This document shows, piece after piece, positions 43,601-54,600 of a DNA stretch of 64,000 nt; the first letter of the stretch is position 1, and every line of letters starts with the position of its first letter. The stretch spans positions 992,001 through 1,056,000 of the forward strand of contig NC_057319.1 in assembly GCF_000687475.1 (NCBI RefSeq), written 5' to 3'. The notes beneath the pieces are model-generated. The model was not told the origin of the DNA and made no database searches. It was given only the letters and a program-made list of their open reading frames with translations. The position numbers and the translations under genes were made by a program. This DNA comes from Ustilaginoidea virens. Its lineage: Eukaryota; Ascomycota; Sordariomycetes; Hypocreales; Clavicipitaceae.

Positions 43601-44400
43601 CCAAACCGATAGCGGTATAGAATAAATAAACTAAAAGGTCTAAGCCATCCTCCGTATTATAGTCTCCTTTAACTAATACGATTAGCCTAAGCACCTTACG
43701 GTATGCCAACTCGCCCTAAATAACCGGATATTATTAGTAATAGGGTTTAGCCCGAACCGACTCCTTAATAGGTTCGATATACTAACTATTGCGCCAGCCT
43801 TAAAGGTAATATTAAGCTCGAAAATACTAAAAGGGCAGGCGGCTCTCTTCCTAGCTAACCTCTAGGAAGGAGGGGAGTTAGCCTAAACTACTATCGCTTT
43901 CGCATAATAATAACAATAGGATATAATAAACCGTTTACGCTACCTAGCGGAGCGTTTCTAGGTTAAAGACCGCATATGGCTTAGCCTAAGGAATATTAAG
44001 ATAAACTACCCTTATAAGAAGCTCGATTAGGTCTCTACTAAATATACTATTATCGCCATCCTATCCCCGCTTATTATCCGGCTTGATATCCCTAAGGGCA
44101 TCCACCTAGTTTTTTATATTGACTTTATCGAATAGGCCGCATCCGATCCGCTCTTAATATAGACTATAACCGATATTAGGCTAAGGCCTTTATTTATCCT
44201 CCTATAAGACTCTAATCAGCTACATAAAGAATATAAGGTTAAGGCAATACTAGCGGCGAAAAACGCTCAGGGTCGGGGTAGGAACCGCAATATATTAATT
44301 AAATAGAAAGGGTACGACTTACCTATATAGGAACCCCTAGAAAACTTCGAAGATTTAGTAGTATAAAAGGCGTTCGAAACCAAATAAGGTAATATTTGTA
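40661..44400 (+). pseudogene. Inner gypsy pol ending in a chromodomain
   Basis: Protease (about 40,790-41,120), RT (about 41,570-42,130; FTKVDI-type block at about 41,735, catalytic region YFNNILIY where the family has YLDDILIY), RNase H (about 42,390-42,640), integrase (about 43,120-43,760; VITDRLSKYI, IISDRG) and a C-terminal chromodomain (about 44,230-44,370: KEYKVKAILAAKN, KGYDLP, EPLENFEDL). Dozens of in-frame TAG/TAA codons but few frameshifts, so decay has been by point mutation. Confidence 0.82.
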
Positions 44401-44469
44401 TATATAATAGGCCCTTTAGGCTATCGAAACGAGGTCTACTAAACCTATAAACGATGCCTAAATGCCTAT

Positions 44470-44473
<4 letters not shown>

Positions 44474-44503
<30 letters not shown>
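44474..44503 (+). repeat. Internal poly(A) tract after inner gypsy pol
   Basis: Thirty consecutive A residues about 80 bp after the chromodomain end. The outer copy has a shorter A-run (about 47,528-47,547) at the homologous place. Confidence 0.9.
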
Positions 44504-44505
<2 letters not shown>

Positions 44506-44520
44506 AACTATTAAGCTCGT

Positions 44521-45921
44521 ATGCCCCTCTCTCGGGCTAATACTATCCTCCCCCCTCTCCTGCATTATAACCACTATACTCGTCGTTATACAGGCCCTTT
44601 TCGGTACTATTGGGATCGGTATACCCCTACGGCGGCGGCTGCTGCGGGGGCGGTAGTAGCAGGGGCGGCTGTATATAACCTCTATAGTAGTATCTATAGG
44701 GGGTCGGATGTATATACGGCGAATAGGCCTAATGCGGACGGTTGCCTATACGACTCCGATATAACGGCATTCTAGGGGATATATTATACGGGGAATATAG
44801 GGGGGGCTATGATAGGGCCCGATAAGGATACCGCAGGGTCTGCAGTAGCGGCAGCTAGGGCTGCTGCAGCGCCGGGGCATTCTGCGGCGGGTAGTATAGC
44901 TGGGCCTCTAGGGGAACCTATGCACCCTACTTATAGGCAGGCGGTTCCCCGGCGTAGTAGGTTAGTAAGGGGTAGGCAGGAGGGGGGGCTAGATGGGGCC
45001 GGGTAGGAGCCGCTAGGTACTACTCTATCCGGGCATAGTACTCCCAGGCCTCTTGTTATATATCCCGCATTATACTTAATACAGGGGCTAGATCGATAAC
45101 CGACCCGGCTTAGCAGCGGGAGGGAGTTATAGCCTGAGAGATATCGGTTAATGCCTTACTAGCGGTACCGCAGGGACTAAAAGTAAGATGCGGGATATAG
45201 GGAGTCATTTAGTCGGCAGCTATAGTATGCTGCTATTAGTTATTAAGGGCCCGAAAGGAGGGCGAAAGGATAGTAGCCTAGGCCTTAGTCGTCTCGGTCG
45301 TAAAATATATAAGTTTAATAATAGCAATGCCATCCTTATATGCTTTAATCTACACCCGATAGATCCGCTAGAGTCTAGGATTACCGGTAAGCTTAAAGTC
45401 GAGCTATATGCATAAGCTATACGCATCTTAGCAGTAAGAGCAGCCCTTACTCTTGCCTTTTCGTATACAGACAGGGAGAATACCAATCGCCTATATTTTT
45501 CGGTTATACCGCTCGTATAAAAACTCTTCATTATAGGCGTATTCGTACTCCTTATTAGAAGAATCACCCTCTAATAAGTAATTGCCTGCAGCATGCTATA
45601 GCTTACATCTGCGCTTTAAAGGGCTAAAGTGCCCGGCAGATAGGGCGGTTAGACCGCTCGCAGGTCGCAAGATTTCCACAATATCGGGTTCTATAGGGGT
45701 TATTATGCCGCCTGCGGCTTAGCCGCTACTAGGGTTCGGCTTAGATATATTCGGGGTCCTAATGCAATTAATTAGGGGAATATAAAGTCGCACCGGGCTC
45801 GAACCGATATATATATTAAATACAGGCAGAAACAGGATATAGCCTTTTAGAGAATATACAGATAACTAGTCTATTAATATTAGCATCCGTTACGACCCTA
45901 GGCAGGGGGGATGATACTTAC
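44521..45921 (-). pseudogene. Antisense accessory gene of the inner gypsy element
   Basis: On the minus strand, between the 3' LTR and the poly(A) tract, one frame reads for about 420 codons with RIP-type stops only. Landmarks in order: PNISKPNPSS (about 45,740), VEILRPASGLTALSAGHFSP (about 45,670-45,620), NYLLEGDSSNKEYEY (about 45,580-45,535), SKALTDISQAITPSR (about 45,155-45,110), VIDLAPVLSIMRD (about 45,100-45,060), then a Pro/Gln/Tyr-rich tail with LYRSRIGNRPH (about 44,755-44,725). The same frame is conserved in the outer copy with mostly synonymous differences in the segments compared. Upstream on the minus strand are a TATA-like box (about 46,066-46,050), a pyrimidine-rich stretch (45,982-45,953) and GTAAGT (45,921-45,916), suggesting an intron after a short first exon. 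I recognise no family. Shorter ORFs on the plus strand here look like shadows. Confidence 0.65.
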
Positions 45922-46049
45922 AGTAGGATGCCGATAATAATCAAATCGGCTATAGGAAGGAAAAGGAAAGGAAGAAAAAAGGTGATAAAGAGGGCGCGAG
46001 AGAAAACGCACCTTTACCTAAAGGGATTACCTACCAATAGCTAGCGAAA

Positions 46050-46066
46050 AATTTTTTTATAATACT
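46050..46066 (-). promoter_or_regulatory. Conserved TATA-like block for the antisense gene, inner copy
   Basis: The minus strand reads ATTATAAAAAAATTTTTCG, next to CTAGC. The same block occurs in the outer copy at about 48,902-48,923, although the surrounding DNA is diverged. It lies about 130 bp before the shared GTAAGT donor. Confidence 0.5.
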
Positions 46067-46284
46067 AACGGCTACTACAAACAGCTTCTAACTGGCGATA
46101 TGATGCTGGCTTTCTATACGCTTCTATTATACCACTATCGATTTAACCACTCTACGATACCCCTATGCATATAAACCGGACCCGACGAATAGACTTAAGG
46201 TTATCGCGATAAAAACCTAGGCGACCTAATTAGGCCTATATAGAGGAGGGGCGGGTTTCGGAATGCAATTAATTCAATTGCGAG

Positions 46285-46298
46285 GTAGAGGAGGGGGG
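46285..46298 (+). other. Polypurine tract of inner gypsy
   Basis: A purine run of the form AGAGGAGGGGGG lies directly before TA and the 3' LTR, the expected plus-strand primer. The outer copy has GGAGGAGGGGGG at the same place (about 49,189-49,200). Confidence 0.75.
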
Positions 46299-46300
46299 TA

Positions 46301-46553
46301 TATTACGGGCTCGGGCTACGCCCGCGCCATAATATGGCTAGGACTCGGGCTACGCCCGTGCCTAGCCTAGGTAGGGTTATATAAGTCAGCGGCACGGGGT
46401 CATAGGACTACGCCAAGACCCCAACCTATGCTAACGTATAGTTAAATAGACTATTAAGAGCCCCCTATTCGGGTTCTCTCTCTTTCCTCCTTAGTCTATT
46501 TAATATATTTATTCGACGCCTATTCGCAGTAGCCCTAGGGCCAGTCCTTTACA
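46301..46553 (+). repeat. 3' LTR of inner gypsy
   Basis: 253 bp, partner of 39228-39480, followed by the target duplication GTAGG. Confidence 0.9.
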
Positions 46554-47480
46554 GTAGGCCAATTTTGGTCTATACTATATAAATCAGTTAGGACCGAGTA
46601 ACTTCTATCAATAGCGTACCACCCCTAAACCGATAGCGGCATAGAGCGAATAAACTAAGAGGTATAAGCAGTCCTCCGTATTATAGTTTCCTTTAATTAG
46701 TACGATTAGCTATACCATCTCGCGGTATATTAACTCGCGTTAAACAACTAGATATTATCCATTACTAGGTTTAGCCTAAACCGGCTATTTAACGGGTTTA
46801 ATATTCCGATTATCGCCCTACTTCTAAAGGTAACCCTAAGCTTAACTACCCCGAAGGGGCGTGCGGCCCTTTTTTTTAGTAACCTTAAAAAGGGATAAGA
46901 ATTAGCCTAAGCCGCTATCGCCTTCGCATAATAACGATAGCAAGATACTACTAACCGTTCATAATGCCCGGCCAAGCGCTTTTAGGTTAGTAACTAAGTA
47001 TAGTTAAACCTCCGGAATATTAAAACGAACCGCCTATATAAGAAGCTCGATTAGGTCTCTACTAAATATACTATCGTTGCCGTCCTATTACCGTTTAATA
47101 TCCAACTCGATATCCTATAAGGCATTTATCCGGTTTTCTATATTAACCTAATCGAATAAGCTGCTTCTAATCTATTACCTAGTTAGGTAATAACCAATAT
47201 ACAATTTAGGCCCCTATTTATCCTCCCCTAAGACTCTACAAACCTATATAAGGAGTATAAGGTTAAAGAGATACTTATAGCGAAGAACGTATAGGGCCGG
47301 GGATAGAAATATAATATACTCGTAAAGTAGAAAGGGTATAACTTACCGATATAAGAACCCCTGGAAAACTTTGAGGATATTACTACACGAGAAATATTTA
47401 AGGCTAAATAGGGGGATATTAGGACTTATAATAGGCCCAGCCGGGTCCTAAAATAGGGTCTATTAGACTAGTAAACGATG
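46554..47480 (+). pseudogene. Outer gypsy pol, 3' part (integrase end and chromodomain)
   Basis: Resumes the outer integrase after the inner insertion (DSGIE-type block near 46,630) and ends in a chromodomain (KEYKVKEILIAKN at about 47,250, KGYNLP, EPLENFEDI). Stops are of RIP type. Confidence 0.78.
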
Positions 47481-47547
47481 CCGAACGCCTACTACTATAA
47501 GCAAATATAAAATAATAAAAATACTTTAAAAAAAAAAAAAAAAAAAA

Positions 47548-48790
47548 TATAATAAACCAAACTGGGGCCGATATAGGCTTACCCCTAATACGCCCCCTCT
47601 TAGGGCTACTCTCTATCTCTCTAAGCCTCCTTTTATCCCTATGATAGTATATAGGCCGGTAGTAGCGGGGGTCCTTGCGGGGCAGGGCGTGTATATAGAC
47701 TATATATTAGATGGGGATAGTTCCCTATATATCTACGATATAATAGAGTCTGCGGGCTATTATAAGGCGAATACGGCGGGGGCGTATTAAGAGATGATAA
47801 GACCTTTTAATAAGATGGGGCCGGGCGATATAGCATCTGCGGTAGTAGCTGCGATAAAGACGGCGAGGGCATAGGGGGCTATAGAGCGGGTTCTACCTGC
47901 TATTATAGGGGTTGCGATAGATAACCTTACGCTAGCAGTAGTAGAGCCTCTGCGTAGTACTAGCCGCCTTAGTTGTATAATAGTTCCCCCTCTATATAAT
48001 ACATAGGGAGGGCGGGATAAAATAGGGGCGGGGGCAGCTAGGGATATTAAGCTTTAACCCAGTACTGCTTTATCTTGGTATAATATTCCCGGGCTTCTAC
48101 TTGCGTTTCCCTTATAATATTTAGTATAGGGGCGAGATCTATAATAGACCTAGCCTAGCGCCGGGAGGGCGTTAACGCTATAGATATAGTAGAAGCTATA
48201 CCGGAGGCATCTTATAGCCCGAATGCCAAATGTGGGGCGCAAAGGGCCACCTGCTTAGCAGCAAAAGCATAATGCTATTGATTATTTAAAGCCCGAAACT
48301 TAAGGGTTAGGATAGTGGTATATGCTTTCTATGTGTCCGTCTTTAGATGGGCGGGCTCTATAATAGCCCTCCCCTCCTTTATTGCCTTAATCTAATTGTA
48401 TAGGATGCGTTATAGTATAGGGTTCCCCGCGAGATATTAATCAAGCTATATATAGGATGCGTAGGAATTGGCGTAGCTTTTGCACCCTTTTACTCTTCTA
48501 TAATGCTTATAAATAGGTAGCTTTCCGGTCGCTTATATACGTTTAGTGTATCTATTGTATGGGAATTTTTTGTTTTTTGTATATTAATACTCTTTATCCG
48601 AAGAGTCCCCCTCTAGAAGATAGTTACTAGCGGCGCGGTATGGCTTTTAGGGATGAGTAGGATCCGATTCCCCCCTAGTAGGGGCACTATTGGCGGCAGA
48701 CGAGGATATATTTAGGTTCTATACGGGGGTTAGTACGAGACGCTCGCGATATAATATGCAATACGGGCTTAATGCGGGATAAAAACTTAC
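47548..48790 (-). pseudogene. Antisense accessory gene of the outer gypsy element
   Basis: Homologue of the antisense gene in the inner copy, at the same place and strand. Landmarks: LNISSSAANSAPTRGESD (about 48,710-48,655), ASNYLLEGDSSDKEY (about 48,633-48,590), GKLPIYKHYRRVKGCKSYAN, SIALTPSRR (about 48,180-48,150), IIDLAPILNIIRETQVEARE (about 48,145-48,085), then a Pro/Tyr-rich tail with LYRRYIGNYPH (about 47,735-47,700). Minus-strand GTAAGT lies at 48,790-48,785, a pyrimidine-rich stretch at about 48,852-48,829 and a TATA-like block at about 48,923-48,902, mirroring the inner copy. No known domain recognised. Confidence 0.63.
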
Positions 48791-49202
48791 GATAATAGGG
48801 ACCTTTAATGTTTGGTAATGGCTTTAATAGGAAGAAGGGAAGAAGGAAAAGAGCCCCTAGCGAAAAATAATAAAGATTATAGGGAGATTTCTAGCCGGCA
48901 GCTAGCGAAAAATTTTTTATAATATTCCTAGCTGCATTAGTTAACCTCTAGCTAGCGGCGCGATGATGAACTTCTATACGCTTCTACTATGCTATTCCTA
49001 ATTGACGATTATACGACTCCTATTAATTATATAGCTATATCTACTACGCTTACAGACGAATCCTTTTTATACCCAGCAATTGGCCTATATATAGATTTGA
49101 GGATATTGCGGTATAGTAATCGGCGATATAATTGGTCCTTAGTAGAGTACTAATTAATAATAGAAGGCGATTTTTCCGATTCTAAGGTGGAGGAGGGGGG
49201 TA

Positions 49203-49444
49203 TATTACAGGCTCGGGCTATGCCTGCGCTATAATATGGCTAGGACTTGGGCTGCACTTGCGATTAGCCTAAGGAGTATCGGCATAGGGTTATAAGGGCT
49301 TGCTAAGGACTCGGCCCGTGCTACATACGGGCATAAATAGACTACTTAGAGGCCCCTATTCGGGTCTTTTTTTTTTCCTCCTTAGTCTATTTAATATATT
49401 CATTCGACGCCTATTCGCAGTAGCCCTAGGGCTAGTCCTTTACA
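49203..49444 (+). repeat. 3' LTR of outer gypsy
   Basis: 242 bp, TATTACAGGCTCGGG..CTTTACA, preceded by the polypurine tract and followed by ACCTA. It differs from 34926-35167 by many transitions. Confidence 0.9.
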
Positions 49445-50160
49445 ACCTATAATTTTATATAGTTGATTTACTGGAAGAATAACGCATTAAAGGATTATTA
49501 GTAGCAAGGGCTACCACCCACCTCGCAAAGGTTAAGGGTGCCGCTACTAACGCTAACAATAGTAGCAAGCCGGCTAGTAATAATACTAGTAAGGGTGGTA
49601 AAAATACTACCACTAATGCTAATAAAAAGAAACAGGGGTCTTCTTCTACCTAATAATAAGGGTCTTCTTCTGCCATATAAGGCAAGCCGGAAAATAAGAA
49701 GAAGAAAGAAAAGAAAGATTCAGCTAATAAAGCAGATACCCCATAAAAGACCGAGGAAAAGACTATTAATTCCTTCGTACTAGGGAATTATAACACTTTA
49801 AGTCTTACACCCAATAAGATAGCCTATTCTTCCTTCTAGGACCGCGAATATATGCAATTTCTAGCTACCAGCTATAGTGCATAATCCGGTGGGAAAACGC
49901 TAATAGATTCTTTGCTCTACGATACTAGTTCTACGGTGCATATCATCAACGATAAAAAGCACTTCACCTACTTCCAATACTATACTGGAAACAGACTAGT
50001 CATCAGCATAGGTGGTGGCTTAATTAAGCCTAGTAGGTGGGGCATAGCGCGTTTTACCGTGCTATAGGCTACTAACCCACCTTAGTAGGGCACTTTAGAG
50101 CTTACTAACGCCCTCTTCATACCAGCTTTTAATATTAATATCTTTAGCGGCATTAAATAC
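49445..50160 (+). pseudogene. Family C gag C-terminus and protease
   Basis: Continues the family C frame after the gypsy insertion: VDLLEE, a Lys/Asn-rich segment, then the retroviral-type protease LLYDTSSTVHIINDKKHFTYF (a related copy has YDTGST) and GTLELTNALFIPAFNINIFSG. It is cut at 50,160 by the family A insertion (target AATAC) and resumes at 57,517. Confidence 0.75.
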
Positions 50161-50904
50161 TGTTAAAATCCTATAGTAGCCTACTAGGCTGCTGGCCTTA
50201 TGCCCTACTGGCCTACTAACCTTCTGGCCCTTATACCGCCTCTTGGACTTATGGTAGTATTACCTTAGGCCTTTGCCTTCTACCTTAAGGATTTTCAGTG
50301 GATTATTTACTGTATATTAAGTAAGGTAGGCCTTATTGAAAAGGTGTGGCATTGCTAAATTAGCGTGGTTGCCTACTAGCGTGGTGGCGGCCTACTAGCG
50401 TGGTGTGGCATTGCTAAATTAGCGTGGTGGCCTACTAGCGTGGTGGCTAGTCCACTAGTGTGGTGGTTAGTTACTAGTGCGGTGACTAATTACTAGTGCG
50501 GTGGTTAGGGTGGTTGGAAAGGTCGGATATAGCGGGGTTGCTGACGTATTATAGCGAGCATTACGGGGAGCTTTCTTACTGGCTACCTTGGATGCCTGGG
50601 CCCACCCCTCCTTCGTGTATATATAGGATAGCTTTTCCCCTTCTTTCTAGATAGTAGAAGGGCAGCACAATCGAACCTGTTAATGCACTACATGCCTCTT
50701 AACTTCCACCTTCCCTGCGTTTTTGGTTATCTTATATTTGCCTTGCCTTTACACTTGCCCTGCTTTATAGCACTTGTATAGTCTTAGGACTTAGTGAAAA
50801 ATCTAGTATTTATACTAAGATTAGTTCACAGGTCGCAGACAGTCTTGTGCCATCTAGCTAGCTAGTAAGGCTCTGCTTTTATAGTGACCTTGAGAATTGC
50901 AATA
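50161..50904 (+). repeat. 5' LTR of family A element
   Basis: 744 bp, TGTTAAAATCC..GAATTGCAATA. It contains a diverged tandem block of TAGCGTGGTGGC-type units at about 50,360-50,515. Confidence 0.93.
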
Positions 50905-50918
50905 GGTTATGAGCCCGG
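50905..50918 (+). other. Primer-binding site of family A, tRNA-iMet anticodon-arm type
   Basis: GGTTATGAGCCCGG directly abuts the 5' LTR. Its complement contains GGGCTCATAACC, the anticodon stem-loop (anticodon CAT) of eukaryotic initiator tRNA-Met, as used by Drosophila copia and yeast Ty5, rather than a tRNA 3' end. Confidence 0.7.
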
Positions 50919-51649
50919 GTTTTACTTCTTTGTTTTAACCCTACCTTTTTGTGTTCACCCCTTGGTCTCTTTTGCTTATTAGTACTACTAATATAGCTAT
51001 CCTTTGGTATCTTCGGCTTACCCTTATTAACTTCGGCTTACCTATTATCACCTTTGGCTTACCCTTATTACCTACGGTATTACCCTGCGGCAATTAATGG
51101 CGTACCTAACGGCAACTTACAGCGTAACCTTACGGCACTTTTAGCGTAACCTTACGTTATTTTCGGCGTAACCTACGGCACCTACGGATTTTATAGTGTG
51201 ATATCTACTATACTATACCACTGTATAATACCTTTGCACCTAGTGTACGATACCTACTGCACTGTACGGCACCTATTATACTCTTCCACTTATAGCACTT
51301 TTGGTATAGCATTTACAGCACCTTTTATATTACGGCACCTATAGCACCCACGGCACCCACGGCACCTATGGCACCTACGGCACTTACGGCACCTTTATAT
51401 TACGGCACTATATAAGCACCTTGAATACCAACGCTATAATACGGACTTGCATAACGCTTACGGCATCCGTGCTTTTTTATATTGAGACCTGCCGCTATAT
51501 TCTGCGGTTACCTTTTATAGTAGGCTACTAGCTACTATATTTACTAGCTATCTAGCTAGTTACTCGGTTATTTTACTAGTTATTCGACTATTTTGCTAGC
51601 TATTTAGCTAGTTATTCCTCTGTTTTTACAACTATCGGCACCATTTTTC
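50919..51649 (+). repeat. Family A leader with short GGCACCTA-type repeats
   Basis: About 730 bp between PBS and gag without a gene. The stretch 51,330-51,400 is a degenerate array of nine-base GGCACCTAC/GGCACCCAC units, and related CTTACGGCA phrases recur from about 51,050. Confidence 0.6.
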
Positions 51650-54600
51650 AATGGATTTTTAAACCCTTTTTGCCCACTATAGTAGAGTTAGGATCCTATA
51701 AGGTCCCTAAATCTAATACTGAAGTTGATACTAATGCACAGCTATAGCTAGATATGGACGATATAAAATCCCAGATGAATATACTAACTGACCTTATATA
51801 GGGCCTAATTAGTAGGCAAAATAACGACACCTAGGCTACCTAGGCTACTAATAAAAAGCCTACTAAAGCCACTAAAGCTGGACCTTCCACTAAGACTACC
51901 ACTAAAGATGATAATAGTAAAGCTGACGTTATAGAAATCGACTAACCTTCTACTCTTATAAAATATAAGGGTAAAAAGCCTATTTATATAACGCCACCAA
52001 TAACTATCACCAACCAAATTAGTAATAGGGCTATTAAGGAATTAGCTAAGACTGCCAACCGCTTTAAGGAGTCCCAAAAGCTAAAAAGCCCCTATAATTT
52101 CGACTAGTGGAAGCAGGCCTTTATAATACAACTCAGGGCCTTTAAAATAGCTAATTTTGTCAACGACCCCTCTATAGTAAGGCACTTTAATGAGTCTGAG
52201 CAGGCACTTTTACTACTAATGCTAAAGAATAGCTATAGTGAAGAAGCTGTAGAGGCTATAGACTGGTGTAATGACCCAGAGGAAGCCTACCTTTTACTAG
52301 TGGCCTAGTACTGCCACTCACTAGAAGTACAGCGGGCACACTTATACCCTACGTTTTACACCCTTATATTTACTAGTTATAAAGGCACTTTGGAGGCTTT
52401 TAATAGCGAATTTAATAGCTATATATCTCGCCTTAGAATCCTAGGTTCTAAGATCGACTCTTTTGACCAAATTAACTAGTATCTTTGGGCTGTAGAGGGG
52501 GTATTTACCCGCTAGACTGAACGCCAACGCTCTATGATTAGGGCTTATAGCGCCTAAGGTGTTATTAATAGTAGCAAATTTAACCTCTAGTATTTTATGG
52601 TTGACCTATTAGAAGAATAGCGTTCTAAAGGGTCTAATAAGGTAGCTGCTAATAATAACCCTAAGCAGCTTAAGGCTTCCAAGGACTCTAAGAATAAAGG
52701 GTCTGCTAATGCCGCTTCTACTAATAATAATAGTAAGAATAATTCTACTAATAATAGGAAAAAGAAGTAGTAATAGAAGAAGAAACAGGACTGCAGCAAA
52801 TAGCAAGATGTTGAGGCTTTTATTATAGGCAACTATAATACTTAGGATATTAATATATCTTATTCTTCTTTATCTATATCCACTGATATAAGCTATAGTG
52901 CTAAATTAGGCGGTAGGACCCCTAAGGATGCCCTCCTTTACGATACAGGCTCTACTTGTTATATTGTTAATGATAAGAAGTATTTTACTACTTTTTACCA
53001 CTTTGAGAAGGATGATAAGCCTGTTATTACTACTAGTGGTGGCCCTATTTCCCCTACTGGTTGGGGCATGGCATGATTTACTGTGCTATAGGGCGTTAAT
53101 CCCACCAAATGGGGTATTATAGAGCTTAAGAATGCCCTATATATTCCTACCTTAGATATTAATATTATTAGCGGTGTAAAGCACTATACCGCTAAAGGGG
53201 TATTAATTAAAAATCAGCTTTGGTCAGTAAGCCGTAAATGCATCGGCATTTTTAACTTTGAAAAATATGGCTTTTTCCTTCTACAGAAAGGAATAGACAC
53301 ACCACTACTATATCAACCTTGCAGCCATTATACTATTACTAATAGTATAATAGTAGAGGTCCCCAGCCTTACTAACCCTGCTGATTATAGTGATCCTGAG
53401 GATACCACTATTACCCCTATTCCTATTACTGCAATTAGTAAGGAACCTGTAGAGGCTACTAGCCCTACTACCAACTCTCCCGCTATTACGATTAGCGAAG
53501 AGCCCGCTATTACGACTAGCGAAAATCCCGTAGTGGCTACTAGCCTTACTCCTGCCCCTGTAGCTGCTAATACAGAATATCAGAAGTTATTACAGTTAGC
53601 CGGCATTTGGTATGTACGGCTAGGGCATATAGGTATTTAGCTACTTAAAAAGACTTGTGCTAATACCCCTGGTCTTCCTAACCTTAATAAGGTTAAAGAT
53701 GCTGATTTTTGCTGTCTAGCCTATATATAGGCTAAGAAGGTTAGAAGACCTTCTAAAGATGCGATTCTAAATCTAGCTAAATGCCTGGATATTATAGAAG
53801 GTGATACTTTTGCTATATCACCTATGCTATATAATAAACGACTTGTTGCCTTTATATTAGTAGATAGAAAATCCCGATTTTATTGGCTATACTTACTGCC
53901 TAATAGGGAAGGCACTATTGTATTTAAAGCATTATAGAGCTTTATACAGAGCCTATAGGTCAGATATGGTAAAACACCTGTTGAATTCCACTATAATGGT
54001 GGAAATGAAATCAATAAAATGCTTAGTGATTAGCTTATCGAACAGGGTATAACTTTTAATATATCTTGCCCTTATATTTACGAATAAAACGGCCTAGCTG
54101 AGCGGTCTATTAGGGTTATAGCTGATAGGCTACGTGCTACTATGGCCTGGTTAAGGCTTCTATCTAACCTCTGGTCTGCTGTAATTACTGGCGTTATTAT
54201 GCTAGTAAATATAATAGCTATTACTAATAGACCTTCTAGCCCCTATTAGGAGCTATTAAAGGATTATAACCATATTATGCCGGAGCACTACCCTGATCTT
54301 ATTAACCTTAGGGCTATTGGAGTAGCTATTGAAGTACTTATACCATACGAAAAGCGTGTAAAAAGCCGCAAATTAGCGCCCCGTACCGAGCCTAGTAGGC
54401 TCCTTGCCACTCTAGGTAATAATACTTACTTAGTCTACCTTCTAAAGAAGAAGGTTGTTATTAAAATAACTTTTATTACCTTTATTTATCAAAATGAAGG
54501 TATAGGCCTTATTTCTAATGGCCTAGAAGGAGACTTTCATAGAGGGTAAAATATAGGTTTAGAGGGGGTATTTAGCAGAGAACCTGCTATTTTACTGGAT

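Larger units (their letters stand above)
39228..46553 (+). mobile_element. Inner Ty3/gypsy chromovirus, TSD GTAGG
   Basis: A 7,326-bp complete element with 253-bp LTRs (39228-39480, 46301-46553) and perfect target duplications GTAGG (39223-39227, 46554-46558), inserted in the integrase region of the outer copy just after IISDRG. It has the same gene order as its host. The terminal TG of each LTR is now TA, as expected from a G-to-A RIP change. Confidence 0.93.
34926..49444 (+). mobile_element. Outer Ty3/gypsy chromovirus, TSD ACCTA
   Basis: Bounded by 242-bp LTRs (34926-35167 and 49203-49444) and perfect target duplications ACCTA (34921-34925, 49445-49449). Without the inner copy it is about 7.2 kb: gag, then pol with protease, RT, RNase H and integrase with a chromodomain, an A-run, an antisense accessory gene, a polypurine tract and the 3' LTR. 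Reading frames are saturated with RIP-type stops. Its integrase region is split at 39,227/46,554 by the inner element. Confidence 0.92.

Noticed and set aside
44521..45006. Plus-strand ORFs of 84 and 65 residues in the inner gypsy element
   Set aside because: First considered as a third sense ORF, but similarity to the outer copy is weak in this frame, while the minus-strand frame shows strong, mostly synonymous conservation nearby; they are probably open because RIP depletes TpG and CpA. The tail region is less decisive than the N-terminal part.
45220..45567. 115-residue minus-strand ORF
   Set aside because: Overlaps the antisense gene in another frame and is not conserved in the outer copy; it is open by chance.
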